Assembly: GCA_007570785.1 (NCBI GenBank)
Contig: ML660201.1
Location: 49,012,316-49,076,315 of the forward strand
DNA from: Antilocapra americana
Lineage: Eukaryota; Chordata; Mammalia; Artiodactyla; Antilocapridae
Length of the DNA stretch: 64,000 nucleotides
Direction of reading: 5' to 3'
Part shown: positions 22,691 to 35,463 of the stretch, piece after piece
Layout of the letters: the number at the start of each line of letters is the position of its first letter
Position numbering within the stretch: position 1 is the stretch's first letter
Notes under the pieces: generated by a model
Told to the model about the DNA's origin: nothing
Database searches by the model: none
What the model saw: the letters and a program-made list of their open reading frames with translations, nothing else
Made by a program: the position numbers and the translations under genes

Positions 22691-22839
22691 GGCATGGTTG
22701 TGCCAGTGGTTTGGCTGGATGTGTCCTGCTCTTGTCCTCCATTCAGCTCACTTGGCTATAAGTGAGCTCTGACCCTGTACTGAAGGTACAAGCTCTCTGC
22801 ATTTCATCTCTTGTACTCTCTGGGGAGCTGGAGGTTACA

Positions 22840-23080
22840 GTTATAGAGCACTCACTGGGATTTGTCCTCATACCTAACTCATCTGCTGTGTTTGATCCTC
22901 TTAACAAGCCAGTGAGGTTATAATTATCTGCAATTCATGTTTCTGATAATTGTAATTATCTGCAATTCATGTTGGAAACTGAGGCACCAGAATTATTAAA
23001 TGGGCCGTGAATCCTGGAGTCCACAATTGAACCCCTGCAGCCTAACTCTGGAGCCTGTGGTGTTAATCTCTGCACTGCCT
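22840..23080. repeat. MIR remnant with a short internal duplication
   Basis: A MIR-like context (GATCCTCTTAACAAGCCAGT, GGAAACTGAGGCACCAG). A 21-bp block TAATTATCTGCAATTCATGT-T is repeated at 22921 and 22953, a 32-bp tandem step. Confidence 0.5.
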
Positions 23081-25740
23081 GGCTTCCTTATGAACACCCA
23101 GACTTGTCACAAACACAGAGGCCCAGGGCTCACCTGCAGCCCTTGTGTCTTCAGGTCTGTCGGCAGGTCGTGGGGACCCCTGTCCTCACGAGCCCCACAT
23201 GGTGCACAAATGACAGTGGCCAAGAGCATCAGGAAGGTCTGCGGCTCTGTGAGATCCAGCCCTGATGTGCCTGTCTCACTGAATCACAGACACCTCCTGT
23301 CCTCAGTCTTCTCTGGACCCTGGCTGCTTCTGCCAGAAGGGTCCCCACCTCACCCACCCACCCATGTGCTTGAGCAGTGAAGCAAGTGAGAAGAGGGAGC
23401 CCCTGTGGCTCAGGATGGGCTGGCAAAGCCCCAGGGACACCCCCACGTGGCCTCGCCCAGAGGCCCTGGAGAAGGTCAAGAGGCCTCCAGCTCCTCAAAT
23501 GTCTCTTTAGTCTGTGGTGCTGCCAGACACGTCCAAAAGGCTCCATCCAGAGCCCTGCACACCTTCTGAGCACACCCTGGGGTTCAGTCCTATAACCGCA
23601 GCGTGGGGCCCTCGGAAGCTCCTTGATGACGAGTCCTGTGGGACAGGCCCAGCCGGGGAGCAGGTCCTCGGGGAGAGCAGGGCAGCCCCGGCCGGTGGCT
23701 GGCTTTCCCAGCTCTCGGTATGAAAACCGTCCAACCAGGCGTGTGGGTGAGCAGAGCAGACCTCCAAGGAGAGGGCCTCTCCCTGGTAGTTGGTGATTTC
23801 ACCATCACAAAAGGTTGAAGGGGTCAGCGGGAAAATTTGGCCCTTGACCCAGAACAACTCAGCTCTCTTCACTACCTACTAAACAGCCAGGCCTGCTCTC
23901 AGGGGATTTCCCAGCCATGTTCAAATGGAAGCTCAGTCGAGTAGGCACCTCTGTTAAAGCCACATCAAAGGTTAGTTGCTGGAGAGTTAGTAAGACTCCG
24001 GATGGTGATAATCATCAGGGGGCACGTAGAGCGTGGGATTGGCAAAGGTGGAATGGAAAATCAATGTAGGGATTTTCCCAAAATCAATATTACAAGTTCT
24101 GACTCTTGCTCTGTAATGAGGCACCCTTCAATACAGAGGTCTAAAATAAGAGCCGTTTTATTGTGTCTCATAAACTGTGACTCAGAAGCTTAAGCAGAGC
24201 TCAGCTGGGTAATTCTTGTTCGAGTGGCATCAGTGGGGGTCCCTTAATGCCACTGAGCTGGCAGATGGATGGCTCCAAGCTTCCCCACCAGGTCTGGCCC
24301 CAGTAGAGGAGGCTAGAGAGCTGGACTGGGAAAGATCAGCTGCTCGATATGCAGCCTCCCCAGTGTGGAGGAGTCCAGCCTCATGGAGCTGGACTTCATA
24401 AATGGTGGTTCGGGGCCCAGCTGAAGGCTGCTCAGCTTCTTATGACCTAGATGTCCCAGAATCTGATGTCCACCAAATTCTGTCCATCAGGCAAGTCACC
24501 AAGACCAGCCCACATTGAAGAAGAGTGGAGTTAGACTCAGTGGAAAGAACGCAAAAACATTTGTAGCCATATTTAATCTCCCTCCTACAGAAGAGCTAGG
24601 AAACACTTGCCACGCTTACCGGGGGGATTTTACTCCACGTGTTCGTCTAGCTCGCACTGTGTTCCAGGCTGCGTCCTGAGCACCGGAGAGACAGCAGTGA
24701 GCGCGACAGAGGCATGGTGGCTGCCCTCTCGACTACAGCCATAACGCAGTGCCTGGGGCATGTGGGAAGTGCCAGTAAATGTGGGCTACTGGTATTTTAA
24801 TTGTTAAATGAGTCATTATTGGATTAAAAATAATAAGCACGGTGAGCATAAGCAGAGAACTGCTTCGAAGAGTGACACAGGAGAGAATGACCTGTTCGGG
24901 AGGGTGAAATCTAGGCTGAGGAGGAGGAGTAATGAGCTGAGGGGAGGGGAGAAAAGGGAACCTGTGTGGCCAAAGGGAAGTGTGCATCCCATGAGCTGGG
25001 CAGGGTCAGGCGGCCTAAGGCTCTTAACTGAGTCCCTTACATCCATCCTTCCAGGTCCACCTTTCACCTTTCCCACCCACCTCTGCTTCTGAGGCTCTCC
25101 TGTGAGCACTGCATCTTCAGTCCCCTTGGTCTCTTTGCTGTAGCAAGGAGAAGGAACCAGCAGGAGTTTGGGTGGAGTGGAATTGGAGGAGAATGATATC
25201 AACATATTTATCTTTCTAGTTCCCTCTCTGCTGGGCAAGAGGTGTAAGTGAATACTTCCTCTACAAGAAGCCACACCCCGTGTCTAGCAAGCTTCTCCAA
25301 GAGCCCATCTCACCAGGTTCTCCAGGGGCTTTTTGTTCCCCAGGCCTGGGCTCAGTAGCCACTGCCTGCCCTCACTGGTCCAAGGACACCTCCCCATCTC
25401 TGCCTGCATCCCACACCCTGTCCATGCCTTTGTGAAAGTCCATTCATTGCATTATCCTCAGTCACCCTCTTGAAAGGACCATCTGTCCTTTCCTGGAATC
25501 CTGAATGATACCACTATACCAGCAAGAATAGGAACTTGGGACATTATCTCAGGAGCAATTCTAGGAAAATGATAACCTTCTATCCAGTGGTGGGTTGGTA
25601 AACTGTAACAACAAGCTCTCCAGAAGGTAAAGCCCTGATTTGCATTGACTTCCAGATTCCAGTTTCCCCCTCAGTCAGTCTCTCCCATCAGGAAGCTTCC
25701 ATAAGCCTCTTATCCTTCTCCATCACAGGGCAGACAGACT
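23081..25740. other. Intergenic, no gene recognised
   Basis: 2.7 kb without a convincing gene. 23.0-23.9 kb is fairly GC-rich and carries overlapping open frames on both strands (72-126 codons), the pattern expected of GC-rich noncoding DNA. None has a recognisable domain. Confidence 0.5.
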
Positions 25741-28700
25741 GGAAATCACAATCACAGAAAACTAACCAATCTGATCACACAGACCACAGCCTTGTCTAAC
25801 TCAGTGAAACTATGAGCCATGCCATGTAGGGCCTCCCAAGATGGACGGGTCATGGTGGAGAGTTCTAACGAAACGCGGTCCACTGGAGAAGGGAATGGCA
25901 AACCACTTCAGTATTCTTGCCTTGAGAACCTCATGAACAGTATAAAAAGGCAAAAAGATATGACACTGAAAAAATGAACTCCCCCAGTCAGTAGGTTGCC
26001 GGGGTCCAGCCCCGGCAGATTCAGGGGTCTTGAGGAATGAGTGGTGTCGGCGAAGTACTGAGCTGAGTCAGTGTGGTGATGGAGCAGTCTCTCTCCTTTA
26101 TTGTTGTTGGTTTACAGTTTTATAGCCCAAAAACATCCCCATTACATCATTACATCACCTATAATTCTATACAATCTTTTATTTTCTATCTTTCATAGCA
26201 GTCTTATCATTGAGCTCATTCCCCAATCTATCATCAAAACATTCCCCTTGTAGAAGGCAGATTTTTGCCTAATCAGATTTAACAACAGTATGTTTACCAT
26301 TTGATTGTCTTCAGCATACTTCATTTAATCATGATAAGTACATCAATCTAAGTAGAAAGGTTGCATTTCTCTTATCAAGTGCAGCTGTGTAGAGGCTAGA
26401 GTGAAGGGCTAAGCTTGAAACTGTTTTATTCTAGTAACCTCAACCACTACCTGTCTCATTCTGTTTTGACACTCCGGTTCTTACAAGGAAAGAGGAAAGA
26501 GGACAAAGAGACAGTCTAGCAGCTCTGCTTTAGCAATAAAACCCTATTAACCTTATGTAACTACTATAATGAATTTCTTTGTCTACACTATCCTAAAGCA
26601 ATCAATGTCTCCAACTGTGTTTGCCACAGTTATGAGCATTCCTAAGTCCCATTCCATCCTGGTCTCTTCAAGGAAGGGAGCCTCCACCGTGGAGTGGTCA
26701 GGGGAGTGGGAGGTGGAAAGGTGATCCAAGTACGAGCCCTTCTGGTGGTGGCCTTGCCATGACCCCCAGAGAACTCTTGGTCAACTCCCCAGTAATGAGT
26801 AGGAGGTATAGTAATCTAGTTAAATGTCCCTTTTATTCCTCCTTTGTCCTCAGGGAAGGGAATTCACCTTCCCGAATCCTCTGGTTGATAAGGTCTGGGG
26901 GAATTATCTCAGGATGAATTCTTTCTAACTGGGACTGACTTACTGAGATAAGCTAATGTTCTGAGCATGGAGAGAACTCCCAAGGAAATACCAGGAGGGC
27001 CCTTGCCCGGGATGCCCCAATAAAGAAAGTCCACTTTGCAGTTTCCTTCTTAGTCTTGTGACCTTGTCATCTGAGCAAGGGGGCATCCTGATGGCTCCCG
27101 GCAGTAGGTGCCCAATATGCTACTGGGGATCAGTGGAGAAATAACTCCAGAAAGAGTGAAGAGACAGAGTGAAGGCAAAAACACCACCCAGTTGTGGATG
27201 TGACTGGTGATGGAAGCAAAGTCCGATGTTGTAAAGAGCAATATTGCATAGGAACCTGGAATGTTAGGTCCATGAATCAAGGCAAATTGGAAGTGGTCAA
27301 ACAGGAGCTGGCAAGAGTGAACATTGAAATTTTAGGAATCAGCAAACTAAAATGGACTGGAATGGGTGGATTTAACTCAGGTGGCCATTATACATACTAC
27401 TGTGGGCAAGAATCCCTTAGAAGTGAAGTAGCCATCATAGTCAACAAAAGAGTCCAAAAGGCAGTACTTGAATGCAATCTCTCTCTTAAACGACAGAATG
27501 ATCTCTGTTCGTTTACAAGGCAAACTATTCAATGTCACAGTAATCTAAGTCTACGCCCCAACCAGTAATGCTGAAGAAGCTGAAGTTGGATGGTCCTGTG
27601 AAGACCTATAAGACCTTCTAGAACTAACACCCCCCAAAATTGTCCTTTTCATTATAGGGGACTGGAATGCAAAAATAGGAAGTCAAGAGATACTTGGAGT
27701 AACAGGCAAATTTGGCCTTGGAGTAGAGAATGAAGCAGGGCAAAGGCTAATAGAATTTTGCCAAGAGAATGCACTGGTCGTAGCAAATACCCTTTCCAAC
27801 AGCACAAGAGAAGACTCTACACATGGACATCACCAGATGGTCAATACCGAATTCAGACTGATTATATACTCTTTGCAGCCAAAGATGGAGAAGCTCTATA
27901 CAGTCAGCAAAAACAAGACCAGGAGCTGACTGTGGCTCAGATCATGAACTCCTTATTGCCAAATTCAGACTTAAATTGAAGAAAGTAGGGGAAACTACTA
28001 GACCATTCAGGTATGACCTAAATCAAATCCCTTACGATTATACAGTAGAAGCAATAAACAGATTCAAGGGATTAGATCTGATAGAGTGCCTAAAGAACTA
28101 TAAATGGAGGCTTGTGACATTGTACAGAAAGCAGGGACCAAGACCATCCCCAAGAAAAAGAAATGCAAAAAGGCAAAATGGTTGTCTGAGGAGGCCTTAC
28201 AAATAGCTGTGAAAAGAAGCGAAAGGCAATGGGGAAAAGGAAAGATATACTGATCTGTATGCAGAGTTCCAAAGAATAGCAAGGAGAGATAAGAAAGCCT
28301 TCCTCCTTGATCAATGCAAAGAAATAGAGGAAAACAATAAAATGGGAAAGACTAGAGATCTCGTCAAGAAAATTAGAGATAACAAGGGAATATTTCATGC
28401 AAAGATCGGAATAATAAAGCCACAGAAATGGTATGGACCTAACAGAAGCAGAAGCTATCAAGCAGAGGTGTCAAGAATACACAGAAGAACTATACAAAAA
28501 TGATCTTCATGACCCAGATAATCATGATGGTGTGATAACTCACCTAGAGCCAGACATCCTGGAATGGGAAGTCAAGTGGGCCTTAGAAAGCATCACTATG
28601 AACAAAGCTAGTGGAAGTGATGGAATTCCAGTTGAGCTATTTCAAATCCTAAATGGTGATGCTGTGAAAGTGCTGCATTCAGTATGCCAGCAAATTTGGG

Positions 28701-29888
28701 AAACTCAGAAATGGCCACAGGACTGGAAAAAGTCAGTTTTCATTCCAGTCCCAAAGAAAGGCAATGCCAAAGAATGCTCAAACTACTGCACAATTGCACT
28801 CATCTCACACGCTAGTGAAGTAATGCTCAAAATTCTCCAAGCCAGGCTTGAACAAGTTCACCGTGAACCATGAACTTCCAGATGTTCAAGCTGAATTTAG
28901 AAAAGGCAGAGGAACCAGAGATCAATTTGCCAACATCCGTGGGATCACAGAAAAAGCAAGAGCGTTCCAGAAAAACATGTACTTCTGCTTTATTGACTAT
29001 GCTAAATCCTTTGACTGTGTGGATCACACCAAACTGGAAAATCCTTAAAGAGATGGGAATACCAGACCACCTGACCTGCCTCTTGAGAAATCTGTATGCA
29101 AGTCAGGAAGCAACAGTTAGAACCGGACATGGAACAACAGATTAATTCCAAATAGGGAAAGGAGTACGTCAAGGCTATATACAGTCACCCTGCTTATTTA
29201 ACTTCTACGCAGAGTATATCATGTGAAATTCTGGGCTGGATGAAGTTTAAGCTGGAATCAAGATTGCTGGGAGAAACATCAATAACCTCAGATATACAGA
29301 TGACACCACTCATATGGCAGAAAGCAAAGAAGAACTAAAGATCCTCTTGATGAAAGTGAAAGAGAAGAGTGAAAAATTTGGCTTAAAACTCAACATTCAG
29401 AAAACTAAGATCATGGCATCTGGTCCCATCACTTCATGGCAAATAGATGGGAAAACAGTGGAAACAGTGAGAGACTTAATTTTGGGGGGCTCCAAAATCA
29501 CTGCAGATGGTAACTGCAGCCATGAAATTAAAAGACGCTTGCTCCTTGGAAGAAAAGTTATGACCAACCTGAACAGCATATTAAAAAGCAGAGACATTAC
29601 TTTGCCGACAAAGGTCCATCTAGTCAAAGCTATGGTTTTTCCAGTAGTCACATATGGATGTGAAAGTTGGACTATAAAGAAAGGTGAGTGCTAAAGAATT
29701 GATGCTTTTGAATTGTGGTGTTGGAGAAGACTCTTGGGAGTCCCTTGGATTGCAAGGAGATCCAACCAGTCCATCCTAAAGGAAATCAGTCCTGAATATT
29801 CATTGGAAGGACTGATGTTGAAGCTGAAACTCCAATACTTTGGCCACCTGATGCAAAGAACTGACTCATTTGAAAAGACCCTGATGCT
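25741..29888 (+). mobile_element. Near-complete BovB LINE, split by a solo LTR and ending at a gap
   Basis: A long BovB in sense orientation. The 5' part is at 25741-25996. After the solo LTR, the endonuclease domain starts (27194-27568, with YCIGTWNVRSMNQGKL, the N-terminal APE-type endonuclease signature of RTE elements). Endonuclease sequence continues through 27.6-27.8 kb (IGDWNAKIG-type). Reverse transcriptase follows at 28433-29145, including NKASGSDGIPVELFQ and KSFDCVDHTKLE. The connection region is at 29314-29694. Stops and frameshifts throughout make it inactive. The 3' end is missing because the sequence reaches the assembly gap at 29889. Confidence 0.9.
25997..27103 (-). mobile_element. 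Solo LTR of a class II ERV, long form (1107 bp)
   Basis: The LTR starts TGCCGGGGTCC and ends GCTCCCGGCA on the + strand, so its ends form the inverted pair TGCCGGG/CCCGGCA. It is flanked by a perfect 6-bp target-site duplication GTAGGT (25991-25996 and 27104-27109), the length usual for betaretrovirus-like ERVs. Removing the LTR and one duplication restores the BovB sequence. The polyadenylation signal on the minus strand (26097-26102) sets its orientation. No internal viral sequence remains, so it arose by LTR-LTR recombination. Confidence 0.95.
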
Positions 29889-29898
29889 NNNNNNNNNN
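29889..29898. other. Assembly gap (10 N)
   Basis: Ten Ns lie exactly at the centre of a near-perfect inverted BovB repeat. The true distance and content at this point are unknown. Confidence 0.99.
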
Positions 29899-31118
29899 AG
29901 CATCAGGGTCTTTTCAAATGAGTCAGTTCTTTGCATCAGGTGGCCAAAGTATTGGAGTTTCAGCTTCAACATCAGTCCTTCCAATGAATATTCAGGACTG
30001 ATTTCCTTTAGGATGGACTGGTTGGATCTCCTTGCAATCCAAGGGACTCCCAAGAGTCTTCTCCAACACCACAATTCAAAAGCATCAATTCTTTAGCACT
30101 CAACTTTCTTTATAGTCCAACTTTCACATCCATATGTGACTACTGGAAAAACCATAGCTTTGACTAGATGGACCTTTGTCGGCAAAGTAATGTCTCTGCT
30201 TTTTAATATGCTGTTCAGGTTGGTCATAACTTTTCTTCCAAGGAGCAAGCGTCTTTTAATTTCATGGCTGCAGTTACCATCTGCAGTGATTTTGGAGCCC
30301 CCCAAAATTAAGTCTCTCACTGTTTCCACTGTTTTCCCATCTATTTGCCATGAAGTGATGGGACCAGATGCCATGATCTTAGTTTTCTAAATGTTGAGTT
30401 TTAAGCCAAATTTTTCACTCTTCTCTTTCACTTTCATCAAGAGGATCTTTAGTTCTTCTTTGCTTTCTGCCATGAGTGGTGTCATCTGTATATCTGAGGT
30501 TATTGATGTTTCTCCCAGCAATCTTGATTCCAGCTTAAACTTCATCCAGCCCAGAATTTCACATGATATACTCTGCGTAGAAGTTAAATAAGCAGGGTGA
30601 CTGTATATAGCCTTGACGTACTCCTTTCCCTATTTGGAACCAGTCTGTTGTTCCATGTCCGGTTCTAACTGTTGCTTCCTGACTTGCATACAGATTTCTC
30701 AAGAGGCAGGTCAGGTGGTCTGGTATTCCCATCTCTTTAAGGATTTTCCAGTTTGGTGTGATCCACACAGTCAAAGGATTTAGCATAGTCAATAAAGCAG
30801 AAGTACATGTTTTTCTGAAACGCTCTTGCTTTTTCTGTGATCCCACGGATGTTGGCAAATTGATCTCTGGTTCCTCTGCCTTTCTAAATCCACCTGGAAC
30901 ATCTGAAAGTTCATGGTTCACATATTGTTGAAGCCTGGCTTGGAGAATTTTGAGCATTACTTTGCTAGTATGTGAGATGTGTGCAATTGTGCAGTCATTT
31001 GAGCAGTTTTTGGCATTGCCTTTCTTTGGGACTGGAATGAAAACTGACCTTTTCCAGTCCTGTGGCCATTTCTGAGTTTCCCAAATTTGCTGGCATATTG
31101 CATGCAGCACTTTAACAT
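29899..31118 (-). mobile_element. BovB fragment, inverted mirror of the left arm
   Basis: Minus-strand BovB covering reverse transcriptase to near the 3' end. The minus-strand frame at 30559-31128 carries the RT core. From the gap outward to about 30878 it mirrors 28907-29888 with only a few mismatches and a 2-bp indel, and the two arms share non-consensus details such as the shortened AAACTGGAAAATCC. Beyond about 30880 the arms diverge more. Confidence 0.9.
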
Positions 31119-31419
31119 TACTTACCAAAATATAAAACGCACATTCTCCATGATCCAGAAATACATCGCTTCTAGTAATCCATCCTACAGAAATTCAGTA
31201 CCAGTACATTAGAAGTATATGTATTATAATCCTTGCAGCCTTCTGATAATTTCTAAAAATTGAATACAAAGTGGATGTCCATTGAAAGGAAAAGAAGCAA
31301 AGCCTAACATATTAATGCAGTGGGACGCTTTCTAGCCATAGGAAAGAATGTGATGGGCTTGGAAAGACTTTTGTGCTGTTGCATTGAATGGAAAGAGGAT
31401 AAATAAGTGTCCATGTCTT
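31119..31419. other. Unassigned, possibly old L1
   Basis: About 300 bp between the BovB fragment and clear L1 sequence. It may be the upstream part of the same L1, but I see no decisive motif. Confidence 0.3.
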
Positions 31420-32110
31420 GATCCATGTTTTTGCAGAGAAAGACTATAAAATTGGAGCCTTCATACATTACTGTTGGGAAAAAAAAATTGGAGCAGCTCT
31501 GTGGAAGATGATTTCTCAGTTCCTCAAAATGCTAAACATAGGGGGACGCCAAACAATCCTGCTCCTAGATAAATACCCAAGAGAAATGAAAACGTTTATA
31601 TGCACACAGAAACTTACAAATGACTGTTCAGAGCAGCCTTATTCATCACATCCAAAGAGTGGAAACGATCCAAATGTCATTCAGTTGACAGCTGGTTGAA
31701 ATGTGGTTTATTCATACAATGGAATATTCTTCATCCATAAGGAGGAAGGAGTACTGACACATGCAGCAACATGGATGAACCCCGAAAATATTGTGTGGAG
31801 TAAAAGTATCCAGACCCAAAGGGGCCACAGATGGTATGGTTCAACTCACATGGAATTTCTGGAAGAGGCAAACCATAGAGACAGAAAGTAGACCAGAGGC
31901 TGCCAAGAGATGGAGGGAACTAGGGAGTAAGATGGACTGCTGGCAAACAAGCATGAATTTCTTTTGGGGGGTGATGGAAATGTTCTGAATTGGATAGTAA
32001 TGGTGGTGTACAACACTGAATATGCCAAAACCCACTGAATTCTACAGTTTAAAATGGTAAATTTTATGTTACATGAATTATTTTGATTTAAAATAATAGC
32101 ATGCATTACT
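31420..32110 (+). repeat. L1M 3' end, sense
   Basis: Sense L1 3' sequence: GGAATATTCTTCATCCATAA, AGCAACATGGATGAACCCCG, GGTGATGGAAATGTTCTGAA, AAACCCACTGAATTCTACAG, ending in TTTAAAATGGTAAATTTTAT. Confidence 0.75.
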
Positions 32111-32134
32111 GATATTTATGCATTAGCTTAATTT

Positions 32135-32472
32135 TAAACATTTAGCTATTTTTATTTTTGGCTGCAGTGAGTCATCGTTGCTGAGCGCGGGCTTTCTCTA
32201 GTTGTGGCAAGTGGGGGCTACTCTTCGTTGCAGTACCCAGGCCTCTCATTGCAGTGGCTTCTCTTGTTGCAGAGCACAGGCTCTAGGATGCGATGGCTTC
32301 TGTTGTTGTGGTGCCATGGACTCATTAGTTGCAGGATTCGGGTTCAGTAATTGTGGTACACGGGCTTAGTGGCTCTGTGGCATGTGGAATTTCTTTTTGG
32401 ACCAGGGATCGTACCTGTGTCCCCTGCATTGGCAGGTGGATTCTTAACCACTGGACCACTAGTGAAGTCCCA
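32135..32472 (-). repeat. CHR SINE, long antisense copy
   Basis: A nearly full CHR-type element: TTTTTGGCTGCAGTGAGTCA, CTTCTCTTGTTGCAGAGCAC, GGACCAGGGATCGTACCTGT, ATTGGCAGGTGGATTCTTAA, CCACTGGACCACTAGTGAAG. Confidence 0.8.
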
Positions 32473-32591
32473 GATATAATTTTTGATAAAATTTAAAATA
32501 CCACTTTAAAAAACACATTATCTTTTAAGATTCCAACTCCAAAATCACTTGTATCTGTCCTTAGTGGAACTGAGGGGCTCAGATGACCCCT

Positions 32592-32799
32592 AAGTCAACA
32601 ACTTAGGAAAAGACTCATTGGAAAAGATTCTGATTCTGAGAAAGATACTAATGCTGAGATGATTGGATAGCATCACCCATTCAATGGACATGAGTCTGAG
32701 CAAACTCCAAGAGATAGTGAAGGACAGGGAAGCATGGTTTGCTGCAGTCTATAGGGTCACAAATAGTTGGACGTGACTTAGCAACTGAATGCCACCACC
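32592..32799 (+). repeat. BovB/ART2 3'-end fragment, sense
   Basis: A diverged BovB tail: GATGATTGGATAGCATCACC, CATGAGTCTGAGCAAACTCC, CTATAGGGTCACAAATAGTT, ending in a CCACCACCACC stretch. Confidence 0.75.
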
Positions 32800-33486
32800 A
32801 CCTTCCTCTAGCCTACTGAGAAGGTGTCTCAGTTTCATTGTGCAAAATAAGGAACAGAGAAGCACCATTTCTGCCTTAAGACGCGTGTACAGAGGGGCAG
32901 ATATAGGTGAGTTCCTTTACAACCATTTCAAACCTATGTTTTCCTCTACTTTTCTGGACGATAGCTGGAACTTGTAAACTCTGGGTACGTATCAGCGCCT
33001 GGGGGCCAGGTAAATAATGCAGATTCCTGAGCCCTGCATCCAGAGGCTCTGTTTCCCTGCATCTGGGTTTCCCTAAAAACCTGCGATGCAGCAAAGCAAA
33101 TCAGAAGACTGCTTTGAGTAGGACTGTCATACATAATCCTTTGCTTTTCCTGGTTCTAAAGAAAAGGGGAGGTGTTTGGCTATAAATCTTTATGTAAGGC
33201 ATTGTTATTATTAGTGTTTGAATAATTTAGAGCTGTATTTCTTTAGAGCCATCCAAATTGTACTGTGGATCAGAAAGCTAAAGTTGCTCTGTTAGAACTG
33301 AAGTGGACTTCAGAGATCTCAAGGTGGAAGGGCAATACATGCAAAGGGAATCCCTAGGATGCAACTCTGAGAGGCTTGGGGTTTGGCACCATTCTCCTTT
33401 CTGTGCCCAAGGTCCACCAGGCCCAGAACAGGAGCACCTCTGAAAATGTAAATATATTAATAACTGACAAAACATGGAAGGATTTT
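32800..33486. other. Intergenic with a MER5-like fragment
   Basis: About 32975-33055 (TAAATAATGCAGATTCCTGA, GCCCTGCATCCAGAGGCTC) resembles MER5A. No XCR1 5' exon could be identified here by reading, although one could lie in this part of the window. Confidence 0.4.
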
Positions 33487-34340
33487 TTTTGTAGGTGCCT
33501 GTGATATCCCTTTTATTTATAGTTTGCTGAGTTTATATCATGAATTATTGTTGAGTTTTGTCAAATGCTTTTCTGTATTTGTCAAAAACGATCATATAGT
33601 TTCGTCTTAGTATGGTCATTTAAATTGATTGATTTTCAAATGTTAAACCAACTTCATACATTTGGGATAAACACTTGGTCATGATGTATTACCCTTTTAG
33701 AATATATTGCTGGATTTGATTTGCTAATATTTGGTTAAGGATTTTTATGTCTGTCTTCATGAGAAATACTGGTCTACTGGTCTATAGCTTTCTTTTACTG
33801 TAAGTTTTGTCTGGTTTTGGTATAAATAACAAAATATCAAAATCCCATGGATGGAGGAACCTGGTAGGCTACAGTCCATAGGGTCACAAAGAGCTGGACA
33901 CGACTGAGCGACTTCACTTTCTTTTCTTTGGTGTCAAGGTTATGTTGATCTCATAAAACAATTTGAGAACTATTCCATTCTGTATTTCAGGTAGTTTGTA
34001 TAAGATCAGTGTTATTTCTTCCCAATATGTTTGACAGAATGCACTAGAAATATCTAGTTCTGGAGTTTTTTTTGTAGGATAGTTTCTTAGTTTTTTAGAG
34101 TTGACAAAGTTTCTGTAATAAAAGTAGGATTATATCATATCTTTTCATGTCAGCTCTGGTAGGTTGAATTTTTAAAGAAATCTTTCTATTTCATATAAGT
34201 TGTTGAATTAGTTAAAATTGATCATCATATTTCTTTGTTATTCTTTTAAAGTTTGTAAGACCTATAGCAATAACCACTCTTTCATGCCCTCTATTGACAA
34301 TTCATGTTCTCTCTTCTTATTCTCAGTCTAGCTAGAGTTT
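33487..34340 (-). repeat. L1 ORF2 fragment, antisense, with a Bov-A insert
   Basis: Antisense L1 (GTTGAGTTTTGTCAAATGCT, TTGCTAATATTTGGTTAAGG, TTTGTCTGGTTTTGGTATAA). A Bov-A-related piece at about 33838-33925 (CCCATGGATGGAGGAACCTG, TCACAAAGAGCTGGACACGA) interrupts it. Confidence 0.75.
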
Positions 34341-35463
34341 TCAGTTCAGTTCAGCTGCTCAGTTATGTCCAACTTTTTTCGACCCCATGGACTGCTATAC
34401 TCCAGGCTTCCCTGTCCACCACCAATTCTCAGAACTTGCTCAAACTCATGTCCATCGAGTTGGTGATGCCATCCAACCATCTCATCCTTTTTTGTTCCCT
34501 TCTCCTCCTGCCTCCAATTTTTCCCAGCATCAGGGTCTTTGCTAGTGACTCTGTTCTTTGCATCAGGTGGCCAGAGTATTGGAGTTTCAGCTTCAGCATC
34601 AGTCCTTCCAAAGAATAATCATGGACTGATTTCCTTTAGGATTGACTAGTTGGATCTCCTTGCAGTCCAAGAGACTCTCAAGAGTCTTCTCCAACACCAC
34701 AGTTCAAAAACATCAATTATTTGGCACTCAGTTTTCTTTATGGTCCAATTTTCACATCCGTACATGACTACTGGAATAGCCAAAGATTTGACTGTATGGA
34801 CCTTTGTTGGCAGAGTAATGTCTCTGCTTTTTAATATGCTGTCTAGGTTGGTCATAACTTTCCTTCCAAGGAGTAAGCGTCTTTTAATTTCATGGCTGCA
34901 GTCACATCTGAAGTGATTTTGGAGCCCAAGAAAATAAAATCTGTCACTTTCCATTGTTTTCCCTTCTGTTTGCCATGAAGTGATGGGTCCAGGTGCCATG
35001 ATCTTAGTTTTTTGAATGTGGAATTTTAAACCGGCTTTTTCAGTCTCCTCTTTTACCTTCATCAAGAGACTCTTTAGTACCTCATCACTTTCTGTCATTA
35101 GAGTGGTGTCATCTGCATACCTGAGGTTATATTTCTCCTGGCAATCTTGATTCCAGCTTGAACTTCATCCATTCAGCCATTTCACATGATATACCCTGCA
35201 TGTAAGTTAAATAAGCAGGGTAACAGTATACAGCCTTGACACACTCCTTTCCCAATTTGGAACCAGTTCATTGTTCCATGTCCGATTCTAGCTGTTGCTT
35301 CTTGACCTGCATACAAATTTCTCAGGAGGTAGGTAAGGTGGTCTGATATTCTCATCTCTTTAAGAATGGTTCCACAATTTGTTGTGATCACACAGTCAAA
35401 GGCTTTAGTATAGTCAGTGAAGCAGAAGTAGATGTTTTTCTGGAATTCTCTTGCTTTTTCTAT
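34341..35463 (-). mobile_element. BovB 3' part, 5'-truncated, antisense
   Basis: It runs from the BovB 3' end at 34341 to the RT region near 35463. A minus-strand frame at 34646-35098 keeps connection-domain sequence (HEIKRRLLLGRKVMTNLDSI), and the RT piece LRNLYAGQEATARIGHGTMN lies at 35182-35391. Broken and 5'-truncated. Confidence 0.88.

Noticed and set aside
29691..30096. The same 127-residue translation on both strands around the Ns
   Set aside because: Not a gene pair; it is the direct consequence of the inverted BovB repeat spanning the gap, with the Ns translated as X.
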